A stretch of 6,678 nt of DNA from Planctomycetota bacterium. GTDB taxonomy: Bacteria > Planctomycetota > B129-G9. The stretch is taken from positions 1-6,678 of the forward strand of contig JAUWEX010000065.1 of the NCBI GenBank assembly GCA_030607235.1, written 5' to 3'. Of this stretch, positions 1 through 5,574 are shown one piece after another (positions within the stretch are counted from its first letter, which is position 1; every line of letters begins with the position of its first letter). The notes beneath the pieces were generated by a model that was not told the origin of the DNA, searched no databases, and saw only the letters and a list, made by a program, of their open reading frames with translations. Made by a program: the position numbers and the translations under genes.

Positions 1-38
1 GCAGTGTTGGTGAATTCGTATGCCACGATTTTCTCCAT
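1..38 (-). CDS. Possible start of another gene running off the window edge
   Basis: An ATG at 38 opens a frame that stays open to the window edge (MEKIVAYEFTNT). There is no ribosome binding site before it, only a T8 run at 46-53, and 12 residues are too few to recognise a family. It is 34 bases after the ferredoxin stop, where a further operon gene might begin. It could equally be chance. Confidence 0.25.
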   Translation of the reverse strand, partial: MEKIVAYEFTNT

Positions 39-72
39 GTGGTCGAAAAAAAATTCAGGTGGGCATTCTATA

Positions 73-308
73 TTATTTGGCGGTTTTGGGCGAGTTTTTT
101 TGTGGGGAGTCTTCACCGGGCGAGGCGTTCTGGTCCGACCAGGACAGCGCGCCGAAGGGACAGGCGGCAGCGCATTCGTTGCACTTGATGCAATCGCGGT
201 CTTCCACAACGCCGGTGGTTTTGTGTTTGATTATTTCGAGGTTCATCGGGCAGACCCGCTCGCACTTGCCGCATTCGCGGCATTTTTGCTGATGTCGTCG
301 GGGTTCAT
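73..308 (-). pseudogene. Dicluster ferredoxin, interrupted by an apparent frameshift
   Basis: From 282 to the TAA at 73-75 the minus strand encodes a typical two-[4Fe-4S] ferredoxin: a first motif CRECGKCERVCP, then MNLEI, a second motif CIKCNECAAACP, and a hydrophilic tail of about 24 residues rich in Ser, Pro and Lys. No usable start exists in that frame: the sequence is open up to 363 but has no ATG, GTG or TTG before the first cysteine motif, and the extension only reads through the stem-loop. An ATG at 308 lies one frame off (MNPDDISK). Adding one A to the A5 run at 283-287 would join the two frames into a 78-residue protein. Either a base is missing (mutation or sequencing error), or this is the broken end of a longer polyferredoxin. 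The ATG has no clear ribosome binding site. If intact, it would be another electron carrier for the hcp operon. Confidence 0.65.
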
Positions 309-326
309 TTTGCGTTATTGGACTAT

Positions 327-360
327 CGGCGGAAGGAGCCTGTTGCGGCCCCCTCCGCCG
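327..360 (-). terminator. Strong stem-loop after hcp (attenuator, processing site or incomplete terminator)
   Basis: The minus-strand RNA can fold into a 14-bp GC-rich stem (arms 347-360 and 327-340) with a 6-base GCAACA loop. It has no bulges and two G-U wobbles. It lies 14 bases after the hcp stop. No U-run follows, so it is not a classic intrinsic terminator; it could protect the hcp message from 3' decay or reduce transcription into the downstream ferredoxin. The wobbles would be A-C mismatches in the opposite strand's RNA, which supports action in the hcp transcript. Confidence 0.6.
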
Positions 361-374
361 GATTTAGTCAGCGT

Positions 375-2039
375 TTACGCGCCCAAGCACTCCTGAAGGT
401 CTTGTTCGACGGTGGTTATCGGCGCGATGTCGAATTTTTCCACCAGAACTTTTAGCACGGCGGGCGTAACGAACGCCGGCAGGCTCGGCCCCAGTTTTAT
501 CTTTTTGACGCCCAGGTGCAGCAGGCTCAGCAGGATGCAGACGGCCTTCTGTTCGTACCACGACAGTATTATCGAAAGCGGCAGGCCGTTGATGTCGGTG
601 CCGAAGGCGTCGGCGAGCGCCATCGCGATCTTGACGGCGGAGTAGGCGTCGTTGCACTGTCCGACGTCCAGCAGACGCGGGATGCCGCCGATGTCGCCGA
701 ACTCTAGTTTGTTGAAGCGGTACTTGCCGCAGGCCAGTGTCAGGATGACACAGTCGTCGGGGACGGCCTGCGCGATGTCGGTGAAGTAGTTGCGGCCGCT
801 CTTTGCGCCGTCGCAGCCTCCGATCAGGAAGAAGTGCTTTATCTTGCCGTTTTTGACCGCGGCGATGATCTTGTCGGCGACTTTCATTACGGCGTTGTGT
901 CCAAAGCCGATGGTGATGGTCTTTTTGGGCGCGTTTTCGGCAAAGCCGTCCGTAGCCAGGGCCGCTTCGATGACCGGAGTGAAATCGCCGTCGGCGATGT
1001 GGCGCACACCCGGCCACGCGACCGGCCCGCAGGTGAAGATGCGATCCTGGTAATCGTCGGCCGGTTTTTGAATGCAGTTGGTCGTCATCAGGATCGCGCC
1101 GGGGAAGGCGGCAAATTCTTTGCGCTGGTCCTGCCACGCGCCACCGTAGTTGCCGACGAGGTGCTTGTATTTCTTGAGTTCCGGGTACGCCAGGCACGGC
1201 AGCATCTCACCGTGGGTGTAGACGTTGATGCCCTTGCCGTCGGTTTGCTGGAGCAGTTCGTCGAGGTCCTTAAGGTCGTGCCCCGAGACGAGGATCGCCT
1301 TGCCCTTGACCGGCGTTACGCAGACCTTCGTCGGCTCTGGGTGGCCGTATGTTCCGGTATTGCTCGCGTCGAGGATTTCCATGGCGCGGATGTTGATCGC
1401 GCCGCATTCGAGGTTCAGCGCCAGCAATTCGTCCACGGTGGGGTTGTCGCCGGTGATGTAGTCCAGCGCCTTGTGGATGAAGGCGTATATCGCGTCGTCT
1501 TCCTGGCCGAGGATGCGCGCGTGATATGCGTAGGCCGCCACGCCCTTGAGGCCGTAGGTGAGGAGTTCTTCGAGGCCGGTGATGTCATCGCCGAATTTTT
1601 CTTTGCGCTTTACGATGCCGATTTCTTCGCCCTGTTTGACGAGTCCGGCGATGTCGGCAGCGGGCTGCCAATCGGCGGGGCCGCCGGAGGGCTTCTTGGC
1701 GGAGGTGCATCCGCAGCAGCCGGACTTGCAGGCCTGTTCGCAGAGTTCTTTGGCCCTGTCGCGGATTTTGGCGGCCTTGAACAGAAGCCCCTTCAGGCGA
1801 TCGGGGTCGAAGTTGACGTTGGTCACGGTGGTAAACAGCGCTTCGAGCGTGAAGGCGTTGACCTCGTCGTTGGTCTTGCCTTGCTCGCGCGCGCAGTACG
1901 CGAACATCGAGATGCCCTTGGTTGCGTAGACCAAGAGGTCCTGGAGCGCGGCGGTCGCGGCGTCTTTGCCGCAGACGCCCTGAACGGTGCAGCCGGTGCC
2001 TTTGGCGGTCTGCTCGCATTGATAACAGAACATGCTCAT
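375..2039 (-). CDS. hcp: Hybrid cluster protein (Hcp, hydroxylamine reductase family), class I
   Basis: This 554-residue protein is a full-length Hcp. Hcp carries one cubane and one iron-sulfur-oxygen hybrid cluster; it was first described as a hydroxylamine reductase and is now known also as a nitric oxide reductase and protein S-nitrosylase. The cubane cysteines C5, C8, C17 and C23 have CX2CX8CX5C spacing, identical to the Desulfovibrio class I enzymes. All hybrid-cluster ligands can be placed: H254 (SGHDLKDL), E278 (THGEML), C322 (TNCIQ), C409 (GGCDGAKSGR, the expected persulfide cysteine), C437 (ACGKYRFN), C462 (GQCNDAY) and E496 (SWYEQKAV). An unusual cysteine-rich stretch, C100 to C111, lies between the N-terminal domain and the rest. 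The ATG at 2039 follows CAGGAG and overlaps the upstream stop as ATGA. It is probably controlled by the Rrf2 gene at the head of the operon. Confidence 0.98.
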   Translation of the reverse strand: MSMFCYQCEQTAKGTGCTVQGVCGKDAATAALQDLLVYATKGISMFAYCAREQGKTNDEVNAFTLEALFTTVTNVNFDPDRLKGLLFKAAKIRDRAKELCEQACKSGCCGCTSAKKPSGGPADWQPAADIAGLVKQGEEIGIVKRKEKFGDDITGLEELLTYGLKGVAAYAYHARILGQEDDAIYAFIHKALDYITGDNPTVDELLALNLECGAINIRAMEILDASNTGTYGHPEPTKVCVTPVKGKAILVSGHDLKDLDELLQQTDGKGINVYTHGEMLPCLAYPELKKYKHLVGNYGGAWQDQRKEFAAFPGAILMTTNCIQKPADDYQDRIFTCGPVAWPGVRHIADGDFTPVIEAALATDGFAENAPKKTITIGFGHNAVMKVADKIIAAVKNGKIKHFFLIGGCDGAKSGRNYFTDIAQAVPDDCVILTLACGKYRFNKLEFGDIGGIPRLLDVGQCNDAYSAVKIAMALADAFGTDINGLPLSIILSWYEQKAVCILLSLLHLGVKKIKLGPSLPAFVTPAVLKVLVEKFDIAPITTVEQDLQECLGA

Positions 2040-2821
2040 CTCTGATTCTCCTGATAAAGGGGTTGTTCGGTCGATTCCGAGAGGGTAGCGCTGTTTATGC
2101 CGATTTGGGTCAATTTCAGCGGGACTTTTTTGCCGGTTGCGGCCAGCGCGTCTTTCACGAGCCGCACCAGCCCCGAGCAGCAGGGGACTTCCATGTAAAG
2201 CGCGTGGATGGATTTGATTTCATTGCCGGCGATGATCTGCGCGAGTTTGTCTTGATGCGCCTGTGCGTCGTCGAGTTTAGGGCAGGCCACGACGAGCGTT
2301 CGGCCCGGCAGGAAGCGCGCGTGCATATCGGGCAGGGCGAATCCGACGCAGTCGGCGGCGATCAGCAGGTCGGCATTTTGGAAATACGGCGCGGTCGTCG
2401 GCGTCAGCGCCAGTTGTACCGGCCAGTTGATCAGGGCGGACTGTGCGTGTTCCGATGTAGGGGCTTGTTCGGAACCGGGAGTCGTCTTGGTCGGCTTGAG
2501 CGTACGCGAGAGAGTGCCGGGGCATCCGCAGGGGAGCGATTCCGTTTTTGCGTGGAGTGTAGCGGATATCCCGGCCTTGGTCTTCGCCAGGTGCTCGTTG
2601 ACGGCCTGTTGGTCGAATTCGGGTGCCTCCCGTTCTTCGATGGAAAGCGCACCGCGGGGGCATTCGCCGAGGCAGTCGCCGAGACCGTCGCAGTATGTTT
2701 CGCTGACCAGACGCGCTTTGCCGTCGACGATCTGAATGGCGCCTTCGGCGCATCCCGGTACGCACAGCCCGCATCCGTCACATTTTTCTTCGTCAATCTT
2801 GATTATTGTTCTACGTGCCAA
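2036..2821 (-). CDS. Iron-sulfur protein with N-terminal dicluster ferredoxin domain, Hcp partner
   Basis: This 261-residue protein probably passes electrons to Hcp. Residues 1-60 form a ferredoxin domain. The first motif is complete: C14, C17, C20 and C24 (CDGCGLCVPGC). The second is C44, C50 and C54 (CDGLGDCLGEC), where the usual middle cysteine is Leu47, so the second cluster has only three obvious ligands. The remaining 200 residues contain further cysteines in conserved-looking settings: C98 and C100 (PCGCPG), C158 (ADCVG), C180 (ACPK) and a C214-C215 pair (VPCCSGL), after a linker at about 103-127 rich in Pro, Thr and Ser. I do not recognise a named family for this part. The start is TTG 2821. 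The gene ends in an ATGA overlap with hcp, indicating coupled translation and roughly equal amounts of the two proteins. A role as Hcp redox partner is inferred. Confidence 0.85.
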   Translation of the reverse strand: MARRTIIKIDEEKCDGCGLCVPGCAEGAIQIVDGKARLVSETYCDGLGDCLGECPRGALSIEEREAPEFDQQAVNEHLAKTKAGISATLHAKTESLPCGCPGTLSRTLKPTKTTPGSEQAPTSEHAQSALINWPVQLALTPTTAPYFQNADLLIAADCVGFALPDMHARFLPGRTLVVACPKLDDAQAHQDKLAQIIAGNEIKSIHALYMEVPCCSGLVRLVKDALAATGKKVPLKLTQIGINSATLSESTEQPLYQENQR

Positions 2822-3239
2822 TGGCTGCTCCTTTGAAGATTGCGGCCAGTTGTGCGAGGTTGGTGTTTTGCAGATAATTGCGTACTTGCTGGTTTGTTTG
2901 ATGTATGAGTCCGCCGAGTATGCAGGCCTTGCCGTCGCACAGCGGCTCGGCCAGCAGGCATTTCGTGTCGCTTAGCGGGCCTTCTATCGCCTCGAATATC
3001 TCGAGCAACGTAATCTTATTCGCGTCTCTCGCCAAAGCGAATCCTCCGCCCGGCCCGGTAGCGGAGGAGACCAGTTCCGCGCCGGTCAGTCGTCGCATGA
3101 CCTTGTGCAGGTGCGCCTCGGAGGCGCGAAGCACCGTAGCGATTTGCCTGTTGGAAATCGGACGGTTTTGCGCCGCCAGCAAGACGCCGGCGTGAAGCGC
3201 CAACGATGCCGCTTCGGATATTTTGAGTATGTTTGCCAT
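2811..3239 (-). CDS. Rrf2-family transcriptional regulator with three cysteines
   Basis: This 142-residue protein is of normal length for the Rrf2 family (IscR, NsrR, CymR relatives). The N-terminal winged helix-turn-helix spans about residues 1-70, with the recognition region near SNRQIATVL and HLHKVMRRL and the wing in the typical GPGGGFAL motif. The EIFEAIEGPL segment is also characteristic. Cysteines 94, 101 and 106 sit at the usual place for binding an iron-sulfur cluster (IscR uses C92, C98 and C104), so it probably senses nitric oxide, oxygen or iron-sulfur status. Its first operon partners, an iron-sulfur protein and hcp, favour an NsrR-like nitrosative-stress role, but subfamily cannot be settled by eye. 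The ATG at 3239 gives the standard N terminus. Its stop overlaps the next gene by 11 bases, and palindromes at its promoter suggest autoregulation. Confidence 0.9.
   Translation of the reverse strand: MANILKISEAASLALHAGVLLAAQNRPISNRQIATVLRASEAHLHKVMRRLTGAELVSSATGPGGGFALARDANKITLLEIFEAIEGPLSDTKCLLAEPLCDGKACILGGLIHQTNQQVRNYLQNTNLAQLAAIFKGAAIGT
2828..2834 (-). promoter_or_regulatory. Ribosome binding site supporting the TTG start at 2821
   Basis: AAAGGAG lies 6 bases before a TTG codon at 2821. It sits inside the end of the Rrf2 gene and supports a non-ATG start for the iron-sulfur protein, with the two genes overlapping by 11 bases and probably coupled in translation. Confidence 0.75.
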
Positions 3240-3277
3240 AACCCTTGTCTCAATTCGGGGACGAGTGTCGTCGTTCT

Positions 3278-3302
3278 TGGTATTATGATACCACAATATC
3301 AT
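3278..3302 (-). promoter_or_regulatory. Overlapping palindromes, likely operator for the Rrf2 regulator
   Basis: Two inverted repeats overlap the -10 element. One is ATGATA, 6 bases, TATCAT (3302-3285). The other is TGGTAT, 4 bases, ATACCA (3293-3278). Both have perfect 6-base arms. Rrf2-family proteins bind as dimers to palindromes near their own promoters, so a protein bound here would block the -10 region. Autoregulation is inferred; the palindromes are seen directly. Confidence 0.55.
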
Positions 3303-3312
3303 GTTTTGTCAA
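3285..3312 (-). promoter_or_regulatory. Sigma-70-type promoter of the Rrf2-hcp operon
   Basis: On the minus strand, a perfect TTGACA (3312-3307) is followed after 16 bases by TATCAT (3290-3285), which matches five of six -10 bases. CATAAT at 3287-3282 is an alternative -10 with a 19-base spacer. An A/T-rich tract lies directly upstream, as an UP-like element would. The RNA would begin about 40 bases before the ATG of the Rrf2 gene. Confidence 0.7.
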
Positions 3313-3445
3313 AATTTTTTTTGAGAAAGAACAAGACGACTTTATAACCTCACATATCCGAGCGGTAATCCTGGTTGTCCGGTGAGTATCAACATTAGTC
3401 CTTGCCGTGATCATATTCTCGACGTTCGTTCGTATACCGGGTTGG

Positions 3446-3937
3446 TTATTTCCGTGACTTTAGTCCTTTTTTCAGGTGGGAGATGTGCCGCAAGTCTTCG
3501 CTGATGATCTTGTCTATCTCGTCTTTGCCTTGTTTGTGCGGGACCATTTCTTTCATCGTCAGGAAAAACAGGACGGCGTCTTTTTCCAGCTCGATTGCCT
3601 TGTGCAGGACCATATCCGTCGATTCGGAGCCGTCCAGCGCTACGCACGGGTCGTGTTGCCATTCGCTGATATTTTCCTCGACCATTTGGTGCAGGTAGGG
3701 CGCTTCTTCGTTGTCGGGATCATAGGCGGTCGAGGCGCGATGCTCATCGCTCAGCCGTTCCCGCATTTGGGCGAATTCTTTTTCGTGTTCGAGTTCCTGC
3801 TTGGCCAGTCTCTGCAGCATTGCCTTGCTTTTCGGGTCTGTCGCGTTTTTCGCGGCGGTTTTGTAAAACCCCGCGCATTTTTTCCCAACCGCCTCGGCCA
3901 TTGTGAATATTTCGTCGGCGTTGAATTTGATGGGCAT
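3446..3937 (-). CDS. Rubrerythrin-like protein, second copy, with altered diiron ligands
   Basis: This 163-residue protein aligns without gaps to the paralogue at 4282-4773; both begin with FNADE followed by FxMAE. The helix 2 ligands Glu48 and His51 (QELEHEK) and the helix 3 ligand Glu118 (ELEKDAVLFF) are kept. At the helix 1 ligand position there is Gly18 (codon GGG) instead of Glu, and on helix 4 Asp148 replaces Glu before His151 (EDLRHI). The diiron site is therefore probably incomplete, perhaps binding one metal or serving a structural, regulatory or partner role. There is no rubredoxin domain. The C terminus is basic (KKGLKSRK), unlike the first copy, which ends in NTWG. The start is the ATG at 3937 with a strong AAGGAG site. 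Membership of the ferritin-like superfamily is clear; the function is uncertain. Confidence 0.82.
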   Translation of the reverse strand: MPIKFNADEIFTMAEAVGKKCAGFYKTAAKNATDPKSKAMLQRLAKQELEHEKEFAQMRERLSDEHRASTAYDPDNEEAPYLHQMVEENISEWQHDPCVALDGSESTDMVLHKAIELEKDAVLFFLTMKEMVPHKQGKDEIDKIISEDLRHISHLKKGLKSRK

Positions 3938-3944
3938 AACCGGT

Positions 3945-3950
3945 CTCCTT
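3945..3950 (-). promoter_or_regulatory. Ribosome binding site that fixes the start at 3937
   Basis: AAGGAG lies 7 bases before the ATG at 3937. The same frame is open further upstream, to an ATG at 4018, but that extension has no ribosome binding site, crosses the likely promoter, and is absent from the paralogue, which also begins with the equivalent of MxIxFNADE. Confidence 0.85.
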
Positions 3951-3989
3951 AATAGACAAACGGATGACTGAGAAATGAGAACGCCTCCC

Positions 3990-4018
3990 ATTATCAGATG
4001 CGCGGGGCGAAAAAACAA
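3990..4018 (-). promoter_or_regulatory. Possible sigma-70-type promoter for the second rubrerythrin-like gene
   Basis: On the minus strand, TTGTTT (4018-4013) and GATAAT (3995-3990) are separated by 17 bases. The -10 matches five of six consensus bases; the -35 matches only part of the consensus. The predicted RNA start would be about 45 bases before the ATG at 3937. The -35 element overlaps the inverted repeat at 4009-4029. The placement in the 117-base gap after rubredoxin makes a separate or additional transcription start reasonable, but this is unproven. Confidence 0.35.
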
Positions 4019-4029
4019 CGGGTTTTTTC
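4009..4029. repeat. Inverted repeat between rubredoxin and the second rubrerythrin-like gene
   Basis: Two perfect 8-base arms, GAAAAAAC (4009-4016) and GTTTTTTC (4022-4029), flank a 5-base loop. The stem is mostly A-T, so as a terminator it would be weak, though its second arm gives a T6 run in either direction. It lies 26 bases after the rubredoxin stop and may partly separate the upstream operon from the downstream gene. The repeat is seen directly; terminator function is a guess. Confidence 0.4.
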
Positions 4030-4054
4030 TCGGGAAACGGGCAGGTTGCGCGGG

Positions 4055-4216
4055 TTATTCCTGCGGGGCGAACTGGTCTTTGCCGGCGCCGCATTCGGGG
4101 CACACCCAATCGTCGGGCAGGTCCGCGAAGGCGGTCCCGGGGTTGACGCCGTTATCGGGGTCGCCCGCTGCGGGGTCGTAGACGTATCCGCACAGAAGGC
4201 ATACGTATTTTTTCAT
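4055..4216 (-). CDS. rub: Rubredoxin
   Basis: This 53-residue protein is a standard rubredoxin, a small cytoplasmic one-electron carrier with a single Fe(Cys)4 site. The ligands are C6 and C9 in [10 protein letters not shown] and C39 and C42 in VCPECG. The family landmarks between them are present, including [10 protein letters not shown], the PGT turn and the LPDDW motif. Length and both CxxCG loops are normal. The ATG at 4216 follows a CAGGAGAAA ribosome binding site. An ATG five bases upstream is ruled out because it meets TGA two codons later. The gene lies between two rubrerythrin-like proteins that lack their own rubredoxin domain. It is therefore the likely shared electron donor to them and to desulfoferrodoxin, which is an inference from context. 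Confidence 0.97.
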   Translation of the reverse strand: MKKYVCLLCGYVYDPAAGDPDNGVNPGTAFADLPDDWVCPECGAGKDQFAPQE

Positions 4217-4281
4217 CGCATTTCTCCTGAAGTAATTTATTTACAGGTTTCTTTGAGCCGGTCCGCGATGTTTTGTTTCGG

Positions 4282-4773
4282 TTAACCCCACGTGTTCAGA
4301 AGCATATCGATAAGGGTGATATGACTGAATTCCTCTTCAATGATCAAGTCGAGTTGCTTGTGTCCTAGAGATTCGGGCACGTACATTTTCAAGCCCGTAT
4401 AGAACACGATCGATTCCTTTTCCATCGAAAGCGCGGTTTTCAGCACATCGACGATCGATTCATCGCCGGTCAATTCGGCTGCGGGATCGACGCTCATGTC
4501 GAATACCCGGCCGTCGGCCAGGGCCTTGATGTATTTGCCGGTCAGTTCTTCAGGATCGTATACGGTCGGTTCGCTTTCCTTAGCCGTGAGTTTTGAGTGC
4601 ATCTCGGCAAAGGTCTTTTCGTGTGTGTCTTCCATATCGGCCAGGCTGATAAATATTTGCCTGGCTTCTTGGTCTTTGACGATTTCCGCGGCGCGGCGGT
4701 AGTATTTCGCGCCGTTGCGTTCGATTTGTTCGGCCATTTGGAAAACCTCATCGGCATTGAATGTGATACTCAT
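4282..4773 (-). CDS. Rubrerythrin-like diiron protein, first copy, with full ligand set
   Basis: This 163-residue ferritin-superfamily protein has a four-helix diiron domain like rubrerythrin but lacks the C-terminal rubredoxin-like domain. The expected ligands are visible: Glu18 in IERNGAKYY on helix 1, Glu48 and His51 in MEDTHEK on helix 2, Glu118 in SMEKESIVFY on helix 3, and Glu148 and His151 in EEEFSHI on helix 4. Such proteins reduce hydrogen peroxide in anaerobes with electrons from rubredoxin; here that role is inferred from family and neighbourhood. The ATG at 4773 is preceded by AAGGAGA. The gene starts 20 bases after the membrane-protein stop and ends 65 bases before rubredoxin. 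It is paralogous to the gene at 3446-3937: by hand count about 53 of 163 residues are identical in an ungapped alignment. Confidence 0.88.
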   Translation of the reverse strand: MSITFNADEVFQMAEQIERNGAKYYRRAAEIVKDQEARQIFISLADMEDTHEKTFAEMHSKLTAKESEPTVYDPEELTGKYIKALADGRVFDMSVDPAAELTGDESIVDVLKTALSMEKESIVFYTGLKMYVPESLGHKQLDLIIEEEFSHITLIDMLLNTWG

Positions 4774-4793
4774 AATTAGTTCTCCTTAGTCGG

Positions 4794-5519
4794 TTAGCGT
4801 ACTATCGCGCTGGGGCGCTCCTGCAGCGGATGCATCCGCACGATAATCGAGAATATATATGGATACGATTTTTGCAGGTGTTTGCAATACATCAGCCATT
4901 CCTGCGTCAACTGTGTATACACCCTGTGAATATCGCCGGCGAGGTGCTCGAGGTCCGTCTCCGGCAGGTCAGTCAGTGTCTCGCGGGCGCCGAGCTCTTC
5001 CATCAGGTGAAACAGCGCCCAAAGCATGTTCGTGAATCGGTCGTGCTCCAACAGGTTTTGGTTGGCCAGCAGCGAAACCAGCATGTCGCGTCGCTCTGCC
5101 AGCATATCCCTGAGTTCTTCCAGATTCAGTTTCTGCATGTTTACGCGCAATTCGCAGGCCCGGACGAATTCCAGCGCCTGCCGGTATTTCGCTGGCGTCC
5201 AGTTTTTGTCGATGCTGATGTGCGGGGTCAGTTCCGCCTTGTTCTCGATGCACTTTGTCAGGCTGCCCATCAGTCGCGTGCCCAATTCGCTGAAAAACGT
5301 GCCGATTACCATGTTGAGTTTGCCGAGCAGTTTGCGTTTGTCGTGGCGGCTGATTATCCGCTCGACGATCACGGCGACTATCAAAATTTCGATCGGTATA
5401 AACGCCACATCGCCCAGCAGGTATATGAATATGTGGTGGGCGTCGCTAAATATCAGGTAGTGGATGGCGTACAGCAAAGCCGACGTGCTCAGCAGCATCA
5501 GCGCCGCAACCAGCAACAA
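4794..5519 (-). CDS. Uncharacterised two-helix membrane protein, probably missing its original start
   Basis: I cannot assign a named family. The first 60 residues hold two hydrophobic segments, about residues 1-24 and 30-52, the second containing the polar FIYLLGD and PIEI motifs. A mostly helical soluble domain of about 180 residues follows, rich in Leu, Glu and Arg and probably cytoplasmic. The chosen start is TTG at 5519, but it has no ribosome binding site and lies directly at the first helix. Coding-like sequence continues upstream in the same frame: 5603 down to 5520 reads without stops and encodes a basic stretch ([14 protein letters not shown], then LLKRELKKH), as expected before a first membrane helix. 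It contains no ATG, GTG or TTG before the stop at 5604-5606, only a CTG at 5546. This stretch overlaps the ferritin remnant, so the natural start was probably lost at that junction. The stop is 20 bases before the next gene. Confidence 0.75.
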   Translation of the reverse strand: MLLVAALMLLSTSALLYAIHYLIFSDAHHIFIYLLGDVAFIPIEILIVAVIVERIISRHDKRKLLGKLNMVIGTFFSELGTRLMGSLTKCIENKAELTPHISIDKNWTPAKYRQALEFVRACELRVNMQKLNLEELRDMLAERRDMLVSLLANQNLLEHDRFTNMLWALFHLMEELGARETLTDLPETDLEHLAGDIHRVYTQLTQEWLMYCKHLQKSYPYIFSIIVRMHPLQERPSAIVR

Positions 5520-5574
5520 CGTGTGTTTTTTGAGTTCGCGTTTCAGGAGTCCGCTCTTTCTTTCAAAGTTTCGG

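Noticed and set aside
46..53. T8 run on the minus strand as a terminator for the ferredoxin
   Set aside because: I find no stable hairpin directly before it, so an intrinsic terminator is not supported.
364..1197. A 277-codon minus-strand frame inside hcp
   Set aside because: It overlaps hcp in another frame and its composition is very rich in Arg, Gly and Pro, as expected for an out-of-frame reading.
834..2045. A 403-codon open frame on the plus strand opposite hcp
   Set aside because: It is antisense to a fully convincing hcp gene, has no recognisable domain and arises from GC-rich third positions in hcp codons.
1922..2836. A 304-codon plus-strand frame opposite the iron-sulfur protein
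   Set aside because: The opposite strand has the cysteine motifs, start signals and overlaps of a real gene; this frame has none.
3240..3302. N-terminal extension of the Rrf2 protein to an ATG at 3302
   Set aside because: It would put the start inside the promoter -10 region and palindromes; Rrf2 proteins normally begin like the ATG at 3239.
3303..3445. Possible small RNA or terminator in the gap after the second rubrerythrin-like gene
   Set aside because: No stable stem-loop with a T-run, tRNA-like fold or repeat array could be found by eye; only the promoter at its left end is supported.
3938..4018. N-terminal extension of the second rubrerythrin-like protein to an ATG at 4018
   Set aside because: The extension has no ribosome binding site and no counterpart in the paralogue, and it crosses a likely promoter; the ATG at 3937 has a strong AAGGAG site.
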